The notes beneath the pieces were generated by a model that ran no database searches, was not told the origin of the DNA, and saw only the letters and a list, made by a program, of their open reading frames with translations. Source: Enterococcus hirae ATCC 9790 (GTDB lineage: Bacteria; Bacillota; Bacilli; Lactobacillales; Enterococcaceae). From it: a stretch of DNA of 64,000 bases. A program made the position numbers and the translations under genes. Numbering within the stretch: the stretch's first letter is position 1; each line of letters opens with the position of its first letter. The DNA is taken from contig NC_018081.1 in the NCBI RefSeq assembly GCF_000271405.2, positions 2,035,733 to 2,099,732 of the forward strand, in the 5' to 3' direction. This document shows positions 28,049 to 36,873 of this stretch, in pieces.

Positions 28049-29554
28049 ATGAAATATCTGAATAAAATACTGAGAGCCAAGGTTGTTCAAGGTTATGAAC
28101 AAGGAAAAACAGATGAAGAAATTGCAGATAGCTTGAAGATATCCCGTAAAATAGTGGTTGAAATCAAATTGCTTGAAATCGCATGTAAACTAAGTCAAGG
28201 ATTTACGGAACTTGAAATAGCTGAACGATTTCACAAGCCCATTGAGGAAATTCACAGAAACAAACACAACTATATTCTAAGACGTTTTTCGGATTCCTCA
28301 AGTAATAATTCCATTTCTGAGATTCCACCTTCCTCTAGGATTGACTCCATTTCTCAGCAGATAGGTGGCACGAAGGCGTATGTTCTTGAAAAAATAATTA
28401 TTCAAAAGCTGAAAAAAATGGAAAATATCGAGGATATTACTAAGAGTGTTTCTATTTCATTAGGAGAAACTAAAAAGATAATAGAAAATTGTGCAATACG
28501 AAAAATCTGTGAGGAAGGATACACACTGGAAGAATTGCATAAAATGTTGCATCTTAATTTGGCTGAGAATCCAAGAGTCTATAATATCTACCTTGAAGTT
28601 AAAAAGGAAAACGAATCAGGAGAAAAAGGAGTAGAAAGTAGGAGACAAAATGAAATAATTAATTTTTACAAAGAAAATAGAAAAGACAAGTTAGAAGAAA
28701 TAACATCAAGTGAATTAAATAAATATCTAATTAATTATATTGCTATCCAAAGAAAGAAAGGTAAAAATATTGAGGAAATTGCACAAGAGTTGAATAGAAG
28801 TCATAAAACAATTCGAATGATAATAGCGCAATTTATTATCAGTGAATCGAGTAAGGGAACCCCTAAACAACACATTTCTACCTATCTTTGGTTAACAACA
28901 GCTCAAATGAAAAAAAATGTATACAACTATCTTACAGTAGAGTTAAAGGCTAATACAATGCAACATATTGCTTGGTTAAACAGTTCTACGTTCGATCAGA
29001 TTCAATTAATGTATATCGAAGGCGCACTTGAAATGAAAAAATCCATTCATAAGATGCGCCCCAATAAAGATAGTTCAAAAAAATTAGCGTTTCTAAAACG
29101 CCACAATAAGGAGGAAATGAAGAAAATACGAGTAGAGTTCATTCAAGGACTTGAAAATAAAATAAGTCATGAAGAACTTATCGAGCAACTAAAGATTAGT
29201 AGACCAAATGCTTATAGGATACTTAATTTAGAAATCGCACGTAGCATATACCAAGGTTTTTCGGTACTTCAGATAGCTGAAAGACTACATAAAAGTTCAA
29301 TTAGTATAATGGACAAAAAACATGCATTTATCCAAAATAGTTTTAAAAGGCATAGTGATATCCCTCTCATTGCTGAGAATATTGGTTGTTCAGAAGATTA
29401 TGTGATGGAAAAATTGGTCGTTCACAAGCTAAAAATAAAGAAAAACATAAAGAATATCTCTGAAAGCTTGAATATTTCGGTAGAAAAAACTAAAACGATA
29501 ATAGAGGATTATGCAATAAAAAGATTCATCAAGGATATACACGGGAAGAATTAA
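28049..29554 (+). CDS. tandem HTH-like helical-repeat protein, first part
   Basis: 501 residues from ATG 28049 after AAAGGAGA (a longer reading from 28019 ignores that site). No signal peptide or membrane span. The chain is a string of about 14 units of 28-34 residues, each a short helix with EEIAxxLxIS-like spacing, a turn, and a longer helix: for example GKTDEEIADSLKISRKIVVE, GFTELEIAERFHKPIEEIHR, GKNIEEIAQELNRSHKTIRM, GFSVLQIAERLHKSSISIMD. Residues ~8-170 and ~355-501 are copies of each other, so the gene grew by duplication. The frame ends early: one lost base near 29531 hides the continuation GYTREELNIILPVS. No known family assigned; array-like nucleic-acid or protein binding is inference. 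Confidence 0.6.
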   Translation: MKYLNKILRAKVVQGYEQGKTDEEIADSLKISRKIVVEIKLLEIACKLSQGFTELEIAERFHKPIEEIHRNKHNYILRRFSDSSSNNSISEIPPSSRIDSISQQIGGTKAYVLEKIIIQKLKKMENIEDITKSVSISLGETKKIIENCAIRKICEEGYTLEELHKMLHLNLAENPRVYNIYLEVKKENESGEKGVESRRQNEIINFYKENRKDKLEEITSSELNKYLINYIAIQRKKGKNIEEIAQELNRSHKTIRMIIAQFIISESSKGTPKQHISTYLWLTTAQMKKNVYNYLTVELKANTMQHIAWLNSSTFDQIQLMYIEGALEMKKSIHKMRPNKDSSKKLAFLKRHNKEEMKKIRVEFIQGLENKISHEELIEQLKISRPNAYRILNLEIARSIYQGFSVLQIAERLHKSSISIMDKKHAFIQNSFKRHSDIPLIAENIGCSEDYVMEKLVVHKLKIKKNIKNISESLNISVEKTKTIIEDYAIKRFIKDIHGKN

Positions 29555-29618
29555 ATATTATATTACCTGTGAGTTTAGATGGATATCCGAGGATACTTGA
29601 GACTTTCAAAAAAGTTGA

Positions 29619-30314
29619 AAAAATAATAAGTTAGAGGGAGAAAGTAAAAACACAAATACCTTATTATTAAAAACACAACCAGAAAGGGTACTTGAACAAC
29701 TAAGCTTCGAAGAGCTTGTCAAGAAACTAAGAAAAGGGATAAAAATTGGTGATATTGCAACCGAATTGGACTGGACTTCGGAAATGGTGAGATATCGAAT
29801 GGCTGAATTTATTATACAACATTCAATTAAGGGAATGTCTAAAGAAGAAATAGGTAACCAGCTTTGTTTAACTCAAACTGACATAAAAGTACTTCCATAT
29901 CAATATATTAGAGATTATATAGCATTGTACCATCAAATTCAAAGAATTGCGGAAAGAAATGGCTGCACGTTGGCTCAAATTTATAAGATATATGTAGAGG
30001 GGGGAGTTGCAAAAGGAGTATCCATTAATGAAATTGCATGTACGCTAAAGATAAACGAAGAAGCCGTTCAAGAGATAGTGAATAAAATTCAGAACGAATC
30101 TCAACCAGAATTAAACAGCCCAGAACCACCTATCATTGAGAAAGCAATCTCTGAAGTTAAGAAAAATCTGATACAAGAAGGCACGATCCAACCACCAAAA
30201 CCAATATCTATAGCTGAATCAACAAACCAGTTTCATCAAACCGACCCTGAACCAAATAGCTTAGATCTATTGAGTAAATCTATTATTAGTGAGTATAAAA
30301 AGAAAAAAATATAA
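29619..30314 (+). CDS. tandem HTH-like helical-repeat protein, middle part (displaced frame)
   Basis: Open from 29619 with no credible start codon; TTG 29766 is the first usable one but lacks a ribosome site. It continues the same protein: units such as IGDIATELDWTSEMVRYRMA, GMSKEEIGNQLCLTQTDIKV and GVSINEIACTLKINEEAVQE align with the second half of the first unit set (GKNIEEIAQEL..., GTPKQHISTYL...). The link to the upstream part is lost at an A6 run (29617-29623), where A7 would restore the register. The end becomes Pro- and Ser-rich (PPIIEKAISEVKKNL, QPPKPISIAE) and is out of register with the next part by one base. Confidence 0.5.
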   Translation, partial: KNNKLEGESKNTNTLLLKTQPERVLEQLSFEELVKKLRKGIKIGDIATELDWTSEMVRYRMAEFIIQHSIKGMSKEEIGNQLCLTQTDIKVLPYQYIRDYIALYHQIQRIAERNGCTLAQIYKIYVEGGVAKGVSINEIACTLKINEEAVQEIVNKIQNESQPELNSPEPPIIEKAISEVKKNLIQEGTIQPPKPISIAESTNQFHQTDPEPNSLDLLSKSIISEYKKKKI

Positions 30315-30584
30315 AAATGATTTCAGCTAAATATAATGTACCGCTAGAAGTGGTACAAAATATAATAAGCGAATACATAGTAAATAAAGGAAAGAAGGGG
30401 AGACGGATTAATGAGGTTGCGGCAGAGTTATATTTTTCTACCATTCATACAGGCGATGGACAAGTGTTATTTATCCATCAATCTGGAAAGGTCTTTGAAG
30501 TTAAGAAAAATCTGATACAAGAAGGCACGATCCAACCACCAAAACCAATATCTATGGCTGAATCAACAAACCAGTTTCATCAAA
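30153..30584 (+). repeat. 88-base near-identical direct repeat, 344-base period
   Basis: 30153-30240 and 30497-30584 differ by about one base (TATAGCTG versus TATGGCTG). They encode the linker EVKKNLIQEGTIQPPKPIS and the FHQ motif. A third, diverged copy lies around 30868-30935. Confidence 0.85.
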
Positions 30585-31231
30585 TCTACACTAAATCGAA
30601 TAGAATAGATCCATTGCGTGAAATCATTGTTAGTGAGTATAAGGAGAATCAAAATATAGGAGTAATTTCATATCAATATAATTTATCACCAGAAGAGGTC
30701 CAAGAAATAATATGTGATTACATCCGAAATGAAGAAAAGAAAGGGAGGACAGTTAACGAGATTGCGACAGAATTTTCTTTTTATTCCGTTCCTAATTCCG
30801 ATGGAAAACTGCGGTTTATCCATAAAGATGAAGTGTTATCTCTAGTTAAAAACAATCCGTTGTACCAAAGCACGAGTCACCAACCACTACAACCAATATC
30901 TATGGATGAATTGACCAAACGTTTTCATCAAATCGAGCTTAGATCAAATAGCTCAGACCAAGTGAAAGGAAAATATGAAAAGAGTCAAGAAATGAAATCA
31001 GAAGGAGAGAGGAAGAGAAGAAATTCAGAATCGGATCCTAGCGCCATGGGCCTAAGTCTGAAAAAAGCACGGGTAGACTCACCCATATTGTCACAGCCAA
31101 AAAGTTTTTCATCGACTACAACTCGTGCCGTTGAAAAAGTGCAAAATGTCATCGAACAGAAACGGCAACAGCATCTAAATAACCCACGTGTCCAAGCTAG
31201 TTTACGAAGCTTTGTCAACGAAAGGTCTTAG
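30317..31231 (+). CDS. tandem HTH-like helical-repeat protein, C-terminal part
   Basis: 304 residues from ATG 30317 if read alone, without a ribosome site. Adding one A to the A7 run just upstream (around 30300-30309) joins it to the middle part as SEYKKKKNIKMISAKYNVPL, parallel to the later SEYKENQNIGVISYQYNLSP. It carries two more HTH-like units (PLEVVQNIISEYI, SPEEVQEIICDYI, with GRRINEVAAEL and GRTVNEIATEF) joined by Pro-rich linkers with a PISMxE...FHQI motif. The last ~75 residues are basic and low in structure (ERKRRNSESD, LKKARVDSP) before a charged helix and NERS end. Function unknown. Confidence 0.55.
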   Translation: MISAKYNVPLEVVQNIISEYIVNKGKKGRRINEVAAELYFSTIHTGDGQVLFIHQSGKVFEVKKNLIQEGTIQPPKPISMAESTNQFHQIYTKSNRIDPLREIIVSEYKENQNIGVISYQYNLSPEEVQEIICDYIRNEEKKGRTVNEIATEFSFYSVPNSDGKLRFIHKDEVLSLVKNNPLYQSTSHQPLQPISMDELTKRFHQIELRSNSSDQVKGKYEKSQEMKSEGERKRRNSESDPSAMGLSLKKARVDSPILSQPKSFSSTTTRAVEKVQNVIEQKRQQHLNNPRVQASLRSFVNERS

Positions 31232-31307
31232 GATAGATAGATGGTGTATCAATCCGTTTTTTTATCTTTTTCTAAATTAAGATCTGGATAGTCGCTCAAT
31301 CAAAAAT

Positions 31308-31357
31308 GACCCAAGGACCTTAAAAATAGGCTAGGCTATTTTTAGGGTTCTTGGGTC
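31308..31357. terminator. strong terminator after the helical-repeat gene
   Basis: GACCCAAG-ACC-TAAAAATAG pairs with its complement over about 20 bp around CTAGG, between the repeat gene and the convergent thioredoxin-like gene. It serves either strand. Confidence 0.75.
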
Positions 31358-31428
31358 TTGTTAGGGTCGGAACGATAGTGTCAATCCTGATCAATAATGA
31401 TTACAAGTACATGTGATAGTCAGGATTA

Positions 31429-31947
31429 TTACTCGTTCATGTAGTCAATTAGCTCTTCTTTTTTGATCGATTCATCAAAAATATGATCTTCCAAAATAAC
31501 AGTTGGAACAAAACGGATATTGGCAGCATTCGCCTCAGCTATAATTGCTTGAGAGGCAGGAGATTCTTCTTGGTAAGTTAGACCTAACTTATTTTGAGCA
31601 TAATCTGCTACTTCTGCTAGACTAAGATTTTTCCAATCATCCTGCGAATCAAATACTTTTTTGATTTCTCGTAAAGCTACTTGACCGTCTGATGTATCAA
31701 TATGATGATGCATCACATTCCCACGTTGCAAACTTTCTTTTTCTTTATCAAAAAGTTTGATCACCCGTTGCAAACGACCTTTACTTACAGCTTCTTCGAG
31801 TAATTCATAAGATTCGTTGAACCATTGACGGCAATAAGGGCAAGCCAGATTGATAAACTCAGCCATTTTCTTAGGAGCATCTAAGTTTCCATAATGAATG
31901 CCAGTTTCGGTATTTGTTTTATCTGCTTTAATGATAGATATATCCAT
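31429..31947 (-). CDS. DsbA-family thioredoxin-like protein
   Basis: 172 residues from ATG after AGAGGTGATT on the minus strand. A CPYC active site (residues ~36-39, in INLACPYCRQWFNESYELL) and the cis-Pro region FVPTVILEDHIFDE near residue 145 give a thioredoxin fold with a helical insert, as in DsbA-like proteins. There is no signal peptide, so it is cytoplasmic, unlike classical DsbA. It may reduce or oxidise protein thiols or detoxify; the substrate is unknown. It is divergent from the pyruvate:ferredoxin oxidoreductase gene, 175 bases apart, an enzyme rich in oxygen-sensitive clusters, but a functional link is only suggestive. Confidence 0.8.
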   Translation of the reverse strand: MDISIIKADKTNTETGIHYGNLDAPKKMAEFINLACPYCRQWFNESYELLEEAVSKGRLQRVIKLFDKEKESLQRGNVMHHHIDTSDGQVALREIKKVFDSQDDWKNLSLAEVADYAQNKLGLTYQEESPASQAIIAEANAANIRFVPTVILEDHIFDESIKKEELIDYMNE

Positions 31948-32122
31948 GTATAATCACCTCTTAGATTCATTTTAAGCATTTTTCAGGAAAAAGACTAGTT
32001 TTTTGTTTAATAAAGCATGTATCTTCTCATGTGAGTACTTTTACAGAATAGGTAGGTTTTCAGGAGCTTTTGCGTTATAATAGGTGGGATATTTGAGAGA
32101 ATTTGAACAAGGATGATGACAA

Positions 32123-35100
32123 ATGCGAAAAATGAAAACAATGGACGGAAATACAGCTGCCGCTTATATTTCTTATGCTTTTACAGAATTAGCTGCAATC
32201 TATCCCATTACGCCCAGCTCAACGATGGCAGAATTAGTGGATCAATGGTCTGCTAGTGGGAAGAAAAATCTTTTTGGACAACCAGTTAAAGTGGTTGAAA
32301 TGCAATCTGAAGCAGGAGCGGCTGGTGTTGTGCATGGTTCGCTCAAAACAGGAGCGCTGACAACGACTTATACAGCTTCTCAAGGATTGTTGTTGATGAT
32401 ACCCAATATGTATAAAATCGCTGGTGAATTACTACCAAGCGTATTTCATGTCGCAAGTCGTGCAGTCACGACGAATGCGTTAAATATCTTTGGGGATCAT
32501 GGGGATGTCATGGCTGCTCGATCGACTGGATTTGCGATGCTTGCAGAAAGCAGTGTGCAAGAAGTTATGGACTTAGCACCCGTAGCACATTTGGCTTCGA
32601 TTGAAGCAGAGCTGCCATTCTTGAATTTTTTTGATGGTTTTCGTACGAGCCATGAAATCCAAAAAATTGAAGTACTAGAATATGACGAGTTAGCATCGTT
32701 AATCAATCAAGAGAAACTTGCTGCGTTTAGAAACAGAGCGATGAACCCTAACCACCCAACTGTTAGTGGAACGAATCAAAATCCAGATATTCATTTTCAG
32801 CAAAGAGAAACGATCAATTCGTATTACGAACAATTACCTCGCATCGTACAAAAATACATGCAAGCAATCAATGAATTACGTGGAACTTCCTATGATTTAG
32901 TCACTTATCATGGTGCTGCCGACGCGACAGAAGTCATCATTTCGATGGGGTCGGTAGCGCAAACGATTGAGCAGACAGTCGATTATTTGAATAAAAATGG
33001 CCGTAAAGTCGGTTTCTTGAATATCCATCTTTATCGCCCATTCCCAATTGAAACATTGTTGCAAAAACTTCCTAAAACTACACAGTCAATTGCCGTATTA
33101 GATCGAAGCAAAGAACCAGGAGCTGGTGGGGAACCATTACTGCTAGATGTTCAAAGTGCACTTTATGATGCAACAATCTGTCCTAAAATAATTGGTGGGC
33201 GGTATGGATTAGGATCAAAAGATGTGACACCAGATCAAATCATCAGCGTTTTTGACGAGTTGCAAAAAGATGAACAAATGAAAAAACGATTTACAATCGG
33301 GATAGTGGATGATGTTACCTATCATTCTTTGGCACCAAGACCAACATTGGATTTAACGGATGCTGAAACTTATCAAGCTAAGTTTTGGGGTTTTGGTTCT
33401 GACGGGACAGTCGGTGCAAATAAATCTGCTATTAAAATCATTGGCGATCATACAGACAAATACGCCCAAGGCTATTTTTACTATGATTCAAAAAAATCAG
33501 GTGGATTGACGATTTCCCATCTCCGTTTTGGAAACACGCCAATTCGTTCTACTTATTTAGTTGAACATGCTGATTTTGTCGCTTGTCATACGCCTGCTTA
33601 CTTGCACAGCTATGATTTAGTTAAAGGGTTGAAAAAAGGTGGCACATTTTTATTGAATACTTTATGGACAGATGAGCAGTTAGAAACGCATCTGCCTATT
33701 CGTCTAAAAAAATATTTGGCAGAAAATGAGATTCAATTTTATACGATCAATGCGATGAAAATTGCTCAAGAAGTTGGATTAGGTCGTCGTATTAACACTG
33801 CCATGCAAACGGCTTTTTTCAAATTAGCAAACATTATTCCTATTGAAGAAGTGATTCCGCTCTTGAAAGAAGAAGTGCTTAAAAGCTATGGTCATAAATC
33901 AATGAAAATCGTAGAAAAAAATAACCAAGCGATTGATCATACCCTTGAACTTCTCCATAGAGTTGAAATCCCCAAACATTGGCAATCATTAGAACTACCT
34001 AGCAAAAAAGAAGAGACAACATCACGTTACGTAAAAGAGATTTTTACGCCAATCAATGCTCAAGAAGGAAATCAACTGTCAGTAGGTACTTTAGTAGCCA
34101 ACCAGATGACAACTGGCGAGATGCCATTAGGAACAGCAGCGCTGGAAAAACGAGGTGTAGCCCTAGAAGTCCCTGAATGGATCAGTGACCGTTGTACGAT
34201 GTGCAATGAGTGCGCATTTGTATGTCCGCACGCAGCCATCCGCCCATTCTTAGCTGATGAAGAAGAGCTGACTGAAGCGCCTGAAGGATTTATCGTTCGT
34301 GATATGAGAGGACCTGACGGGTTAAAATATCGTATCCAAGTTTCCGTGGAGGACTGTACAGGATGTGGATTATGTGTGGTGGCTTGTCCAGCCAAAGGAA
34401 AAGCGTTAGTGATGAAACCTTACGAGGAACAAAAAGAACAAGCGGTCAATTGGGCGTTTGCAATGACATTGAGACAGAAAGAAAACCCTATGAAAGGAAA
34501 AAATACGGTAATGGCTACCCAATTTAACCAACCGTTGCTTGAATTTTCAGGTGCTTGCTCGGGTTGCGGTGAAACGCCATATGTGAAACTTTTGACCCAA
34601 ATGTTCGGAGACCGAATGATGATCGCTAATGCAACCGGCTGTTCTTCAATATGGGGAGGAGCTTCGCCAGCATCACCGTTCACAACAAATGCTTGTGGGC
34701 AAGGTCCAGCTTGGTCTAATTCCTTATTAGAAGATAATGCTGAATTTGGCTATGGTATGTTACTAGCTGCTCAAACCCGTCGTGAAGCTTTAGCGCAATC
34801 TGTTCGTGAAATCATGCCAAAAGTATCGAGTGCGCTTCGACTGTTGATGGAGGACTGGCTCAACCATTTATTCGATAGCGAAGGAACACAACAACGAGCA
34901 GCTAAACTTCAGGCTGCGATGGTAGCGGAAGTACAGCAAGTCCCAGAATTGGAATCCATTCTTGAGCACAAAGATATTTTTGTCAAAAACAGTCAATGGA
35001 TTATTGGCGGAGATGGTTGGGCTTATGATATTGGCTTTGGTGGTATCGATCATGTATTGGCTAGTGGGGCAGATGTGAATATCCTAGTATTGGATAATGA

Positions 35101-35731
35101 AGTTTATTCTAATACTGGGGGGCAAACCTCTAAAGCAACGCCAACGTCAGCTATTGCAAAATTCTCCGCAAGTGGGAAATATGCGTCGAAGAAAGATTTA
35201 GGAATGATGGCAATGACTTATGGGAACGTCTATGTCGCTCAAATTGCTTCTGGTGCCAATCAAATGCAAACAATCAAGGCGTTTGAAGAAGCAGAGAAAT
35301 ACCCAGGGCCATCACTAATCATTGCGTATACGCCTTGTATCACCCATGGTCTGTTGGGTGGCATGAAAGAATCGATTAAAGAAGCCAAAGAAGCTGTTTC
35401 ATCAGGCTATTGGTCCCTCTATCGTTATAATCCAAGTTTAATTGAAAAAGGGAAGGTTCCGATGATTTTGGATTACAAAAAACCAGACTTTTCAACAATG
35501 GGCGATTTTATGCGTAAGCAAGTCCGGTTTTCTTCACTAGAAAGTGCCAACCCTCAATTAGCTGAAAAATTGTTTGAAAAAACGGTTCTAGATGCAAAAA
35601 CTCGTTTTTACAATTATGCTTCACTCACTGGACAGCTTGATAAAATTAAAGAAAAACTAGAACCGTCTGATCCGATTGTAAAAGAAGAGGAAGTCGAAAC
35701 GAAAAAGAGAAAAAGAGAAAAAAGAACGTAA
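32123..35731 (+). CDS. nifJ: pyruvate:ferredoxin (flavodoxin) oxidoreductase
   Basis: 1,202 residues, a single-chain enzyme. It has the N-terminal thiamine domain (YPITPSSTMAELVDQW), the transketolase-like domain II, a gamma domain, then a ferredoxin domain with CTMCNECAFVCPHA and CTGCGLCVVACPA for two 4Fe-4S clusters. A third cluster site (CSGCGETPYVKLL) and the thiamine-binding GDGWAYDIGFGG follow. It converts pyruvate and CoA to acetyl-CoA with electrons to ferredoxin or flavodoxin, an anaerobic route. The written stop at 35731 is probably early: an indel in the A-rich tract at 35699-35726 hides a basic tail (ERKIDDEAAARRAAKRAERA...) ending at 35798. TATAAT at 32076-32081 is a likely -10. 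Confidence 0.95.
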   Translation: MRKMKTMDGNTAAAYISYAFTELAAIYPITPSSTMAELVDQWSASGKKNLFGQPVKVVEMQSEAGAAGVVHGSLKTGALTTTYTASQGLLLMIPNMYKIAGELLPSVFHVASRAVTTNALNIFGDHGDVMAARSTGFAMLAESSVQEVMDLAPVAHLASIEAELPFLNFFDGFRTSHEIQKIEVLEYDELASLINQEKLAAFRNRAMNPNHPTVSGTNQNPDIHFQQRETINSYYEQLPRIVQKYMQAINELRGTSYDLVTYHGAADATEVIISMGSVAQTIEQTVDYLNKNGRKVGFLNIHLYRPFPIETLLQKLPKTTQSIAVLDRSKEPGAGGEPLLLDVQSALYDATICPKIIGGRYGLGSKDVTPDQIISVFDELQKDEQMKKRFTIGIVDDVTYHSLAPRPTLDLTDAETYQAKFWGFGSDGTVGANKSAIKIIGDHTDKYAQGYFYYDSKKSGGLTISHLRFGNTPIRSTYLVEHADFVACHTPAYLHSYDLVKGLKKGGTFLLNTLWTDEQLETHLPIRLKKYLAENEIQFYTINAMKIAQEVGLGRRINTAMQTAFFKLANIIPIEEVIPLLKEEVLKSYGHKSMKIVEKNNQAIDHTLELLHRVEIPKHWQSLELPSKKEETTSRYVKEIFTPINAQEGNQLSVGTLVANQMTTGEMPLGTAALEKRGVALEVPEWISDRCTMCNECAFVCPHAAIRPFLADEEELTEAPEGFIVRDMRGPDGLKYRIQVSVEDCTGCGLCVVACPAKGKALVMKPYEEQKEQAVNWAFAMTLRQKENPMKGKNTVMATQFNQPLLEFSGACSGCGETPYVKLLTQMFGDRMMIANATGCSSIWGGASPASPFTTNACGQGPAWSNSLLEDNAEFGYGMLLAAQTRREALAQSVREIMPKVSSALRLLMEDWLNHLFDSEGTQQRAAKLQAAMVAEVQQVPELESILEHKDIFVKNSQWIIGGDGWAYDIGFGGIDHVLASGADVNILVLDNEVYSNTGGQTSKATPTSAIAKFSASGKYASKKDLGMMAMTYGNVYVAQIASGANQMQTIKAFEEAEKYPGPSLIIAYTPCITHGLLGGMKESIKEAKEAVSSGYWSLYRYNPSLIEKGKVPMILDYKKPDFSTMGDFMRKQVRFSSLESANPQLAEKLFEKTVLDAKTRFYNYASLTGQLDKIKEKLEPSDPIVKEEEVETKKRKREKRT

Positions 35732-35985
35732 GATCGATGATGAAGCAGCAGCCAGAAGAGCTGCTAAAAGAGCAGAACGTGCAGCTCGTCGAAAATGATG
35801 TTTTGAGGTTTCGTTCAGTGGTCCAACTATCTCATTTAGTGAATGATAAGCAAACAATTTAAAGGACGGAAAAATCGATCGAATAATTTATGTAATTTTC
35901 TTGAAAAAAATAGGCAGAATCGTCTCATATTTCCAAACATATGATATACTTAAAGGGAAATCTCAAAAGAGAAGAGAGGCTTTTT

Positions 35986-36873
35986 ATGTCATTTCAAATC
36001 GGGGAACTTTTTAATTTAGAGTATTGGCAACAAATGTTTTCCGGTGACTTATTTTCTCTGAATTTTTTGGTAAACATACTGGATATTTTAGTCGTATGGT
36101 ATTTGGTTTACAAACTGATCCAGCTACTAAGAGGGACGAAAGCGATCCAATTGCTCAAAGGCGTTGCCATCTTTATCGTGATTCGAATTGCGGCTGAGTT
36201 GATTGGGCTACACACGCTGTCATGGCTGATGAACCAAGTCATAACTTATGGTGTGATTGCAGCAATCGTCATCTTCCAACCAGAGATTCGTCGTGGGTTA
36301 GAACATCTGGGAAGAAGTTCGTTATTCAAACAAACGAAAAGCGAACAGCAAGAAGACGAGAAGATGATCCTATCCTTTGATAAAGCTATTCAATATATGT
36401 CGAAACGTAAGATTGGTGCTCTGATTACGATCGAGCGTCATACTGGTTTAGATGAGTATATTGAGACAGGCATCGCATTGGATGCAGATATTACTGGTGA
36501 GTTACTCATTAATATCTTTATCCCCAATACGCCGCTGCATGACGGGGCAGTTATTGTCAAAAATGGAAAAATTGCAGTTGCCAGTGCCTATTTACCTTTA
36601 TCAGAAAGTATGTTGATTCCAAAAGAATTTGGAACACGTCACCGAGCTGCTGTCGGTATTAGTGAGGTCAGCGATGCAATAACTATCGTGGTCTCGGAAG
36701 AAACAGGAGATGTAAGTATCACTTTAGACAATCAATTGATACCAGGGTTATCGCAAGAAGAGTATTTATCGATCTTACGAAAACAACTAATTGTAGAAGA
36801 AAAAAATAAAAACAAAAAGAATGGGCTTCAATCTTTCTTGGACGCAATGACTAAGGGAGGGGATCGGAAATGA
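35986..36873 (+). CDS. cdaA: diadenylate cyclase CdaA
   Basis: 295 residues from ATG 35986 after AGAGAGG; a longer reading from 35941 starts inside promoter-like sequence. Three membrane helices (residues ~25-90) are followed by the DAC domain with DGAVIVKNGKI and RHRAAVGISE, the DGA and RHR motifs that bind ATP. It makes c-di-AMP from two ATP at the membrane, a signal for potassium and cell-wall balance. Its stop overlaps the cdaR start (ATGA). The group cdaA-cdaR-glmM is conserved in Firmicutes, with CdaR and GlmM modulating the cyclase. Confidence 0.96.
   Translation: MSFQIGELFNLEYWQQMFSGDLFSLNFLVNILDILVVWYLVYKLIQLLRGTKAIQLLKGVAIFIVIRIAAELIGLHTLSWLMNQVITYGVIAAIVIFQPEIRRGLEHLGRSSLFKQTKSEQQEDEKMILSFDKAIQYMSKRKIGALITIERHTGLDEYIETGIALDADITGELLINIFIPNTPLHDGAVIVKNGKIAVASAYLPLSESMLIPKEFGTRHRAAVGISEVSDAITIVVSEETGDVSITLDNQLIPGLSQEEYLSILRKQLIVEEKNKNKKNGLQSFLDAMTKGGDRK

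Noticed and set aside
29500-30320. Programmed ribosomal frameshifting to join the three frames of the helical-repeat gene
   Set aside because: Three separate shifts without slippery heptamer plus pseudoknot, and the same kind of break in grpE and other genes, make lost bases the simpler cause.
30153-30935. CRISPR-like array from the repeats in the helical-repeat gene
   Set aside because: Repeats are 88 bases, coding and in a protein linker, with long non-uniform spacing and no cas genes.
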